From assembly GCA_002372875.1 (NCBI GenBank), contig DFJD01000032.1:65099-79001 (forward strand): DNA of 13,903 nucleotides, given 5' to 3'. The position numbers and the translations under genes were made by a program. The notes below the pieces were generated by a model that worked only from the letters and a program-made list of their open reading frames with translations, was not told the DNA's origin and did not search any database. Origin of the DNA: Clostridiales bacterium UBA3680. Its GTDB lineage: Bacteria > Bacillota > Clostridia > Lachnospirales > CAG-274. Each line of letters starts with the position of its first letter. Position 1 is the first letter of the stretch. This document shows positions 12,619-13,903 of the stretch, piece by piece.

Positions 12619-13746
12619 ATGTCCACTAGAGAAGTACCTATAGTAATAATAACCGGTTATTTAGGATCAGGAAAAACCACTCTAATGCAGAATATATTAA
12701 AGCAAGAGAAAAGAAAAATCGCTCTTATCGTAAATGACATGGGAAGCATAAATATCGATGCCTCTATATTAGACAAGACAGGAAACCGTCTTGCATCAGT
12801 AAAAATGGTAGAAATGCAGAATGGCTGCATATGCTGCACGCTCAGAGATGAGTTCATGGCAGAAATTGATAAGCTCTCAGAAGATAGAAGCGTAGAAGCA
12901 ATCTTTGTAGAGGCCTCAGGAATCAGTGAGCCATCCTCAATAGCTGGCGCATTCTTAAATTATGAAGCAATGACAGAGAGTACCAGAGCATACCTAAAGT
13001 GCATAGTATCTGTGGTTGATGTAGACAGAATTTATAGAGAATTCCTTCATAGCCTTACCGAAGAGGAGGATAAAGAAGAAGGAGACGTAATCAACCTCAT
13101 AATGGATCAGATAGAATTCTGCAACCTTATGATTTTAAATAAGACCGATTTGCTCACAAAAGAGCAGCTTTCAGAAGTGAAGGAAGGACTTCGCTACCTT
13201 CAGCAGAAGGCAGACATGATTGAATGCGTAAATGGTAATGTCGATCTTGATGTAATACTTGACAGAGAAGATTTTGATTTCGATGAAGTTGAAGCATATA
13301 GCGCAGTACAGATGGCACTCAACAACTGCGAGCATGATGATGTAAAGGCGTGCGTTGATGAATATGGAATATCCTCTTTTGTATTTGAAGAGAGAATGCC
13401 GTTTAATAGGGAAGCCTTTAATAAGCTTATAGAAAATTACCCAGAAGCATTAATACGTTCAAAAGGCTACATCTGGTTTTCGGATGACTGGAAGCATATA
13501 CAGCTATTTGAGCAGGCAGGAAGAAATGCAACCATTACCGAATTAACAGAATGGGTATGCGCATGGCCAAAAGATGAACTCGACAAGATGGTCGAAGATT
13601 TTCCGGAAGTAAAGGAAGACTGGGATGATACATATGGAGATAGATGCAACCAGGTAGTCTTTATAGGAAAGGGCTATGAAAAATCTGAAATTGTAAAACT
13701 TCTATATGACTGCGTGGAAGATGATGCAAAGGCGCCGGCCAATTAA
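12619..13746 (+). CDS. COG0523 zinc metallochaperone GTPase, ZagA/YciC-like
   Basis: This 375-aa protein belongs to the G3E GTPases of COG0523 (CobW-like), which insert or deliver metals. The best fit is the ZagA/YciC zinc group: GYLGSGKTT Walker A (residues 13-21), VNDMGSINID, and MQNGCICCTLRD with the metal-binding Cys70-x-Cys72-Cys73. EASGISEP and the guanine-specificity NKTD (174-177) follow. The C-terminal CobW_C-like part (about 255-370) includes SKGYIWFSDD and YGDRCNQVVFIGKGY. The middle is acidic and lacks the His-rich stretch many members carry. ATG 12619 is chosen because AAAGGAG (12605-12611) precedes it by 7 nt; the upstream in-frame ATG at 12568 lies inside the promoter. It is monocistronic, flanked by terminators. 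By hand count CCGA occurs 3 times here against 12 in guaA, suggesting a different composition. Confidence 0.9.
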   Translation: MSTREVPIVIITGYLGSGKTTLMQNILKQEKRKIALIVNDMGSINIDASILDKTGNRLASVKMVEMQNGCICCTLRDEFMAEIDKLSEDRSVEAIFVEASGISEPSSIAGAFLNYEAMTESTRAYLKCIVSVVDVDRIYREFLHSLTEEEDKEEGDVINLIMDQIEFCNLMILNKTDLLTKEQLSEVKEGLRYLQQKADMIECVNGNVDLDVILDREDFDFDEVEAYSAVQMALNNCEHDDVKACVDEYGISSFVFEERMPFNREAFNKLIENYPEALIRSKGYIWFSDDWKHIQLFEQAGRNATITELTEWVCAWPKDELDKMVEDFPEVKEDWDDTYGDRCNQVVFIGKGYEKSEIVKLLYDCVEDDAKAPAN

Positions 13747-13804
13747 TACAATCTGTGCAGGGATCCAAATGTAAATAAAAGTACTATGATTATGAAGTAA
13801 AGAC

Positions 13805-13851
13805 AAAGAGTATCAATTTCTCAAAATACAAGAGACTGATACTCTTTTTTT
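13805..13851 (+). terminator. Terminator of the COG0523 gene
   Basis: AAAGAGTATCA (13805-13815) pairs perfectly with TGATACTCTTT (13837-13847), giving an 11-bp stem. A shorter inner TCTC/GAGA pairing is possible, and a run of T (13845-13851) follows. It ends the single-gene transcript about 60 bp after the stop codon. The remaining 52 bases to the window end hold a 10-bp palindrome (AAGATATCTT, 13869-13878) and no gene start. Confidence 0.9.
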
Positions 13852-13903
13852 ATAATCGGCATCGAGATAAGATATCTTTATCAATTAAACACTTATTTAA
13901 AAG

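Noticed and set aside
12420..12620. Cobalamin riboswitch before the CobW-like gene
   Set aside because: No B12-box-like sequence is visible, and the short leader (about 35 nt after the predicted start) leaves no room; the protein fits the zinc subgroup instead.
13741..13903. Right-hand attachment repeat matching the guaA 3' end
   Set aside because: No copy of the last bases of guaA is seen in the tail of the window; any island edge would lie outside.

Overview
The window looks like chromosomal DNA of an AT-rich, low-GC Gram-positive bacterium of the Clostridia (an Oscillospiraceae- or Lachnospiraceae-type gut anaerobe is my best guess). The grounds are strong AGGAGG-type ribosome sites, sigma-A promoters, the der-plsY-gpsA order, a DUF2953-gerW (ytfI-ytfJ-like) sporulation pair, and a cytoplasmic GH43 glycosidase. 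All fourteen genes I accept lie on the + strand. I see no insertion sequence, phage gene, rRNA, tRNA or CRISPR array.

Layout. (1) Positions 1-352 hold no gene. An extended -10 promoter near 160-168 is followed by a strong stem-loop and then an exact 29-bp tandem array of small hairpins. Together these form a structured leader of about 180 nt for a membrane-anchored lipase (353-1696). (2) A consensus promoter at 1746-1774 starts a tightly packed run of genes: rnhB, yraN, a laccase-domain (YlmD/PgeF-type) gene, der, plsY, gpsA, a GH43 glycosidase, a small unknown gene, a DUF2953 gene, gerW, a two-TM membrane gene and guaA. Most junctions overlap by a few bases or are under 20 bp apart, and no terminator is seen until 12228-12270. 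The run of about 10.3 kb therefore reads as one operon. (3) Positions 12122-12618 hold the operon terminator, a chain of further stem-loops, a second terminator, and then a textbook promoter. (4) A zinc-type COG0523 GTPase (ZagA/YciC-like, 12619-13746) stands alone, with its own terminator at 13805-13851.

How the genes fit together. RnhB and YraN belong to nucleic acid maintenance, and Der to assembly of the large ribosomal subunit. GpsA makes glycerol-3-phosphate and PlsY acylates it, so these adjacent genes cover the first steps of phospholipid synthesis. GuaA finishes GMP synthesis, and the laccase-domain enzyme acts on purine nucleosides. GerW and the DUF2953 protein point to spore formation in the lineage. 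The GH43 enzyme is the odd one out metabolically.

Most of the window is conserved housekeeping. I do not see a clear new multi-gene system. The parts that existing families do not explain are the repeat-hairpin leader before the lipase, the stem-loop chain after guaA, and the regulation of the compositionally distinct COG0523 gene.
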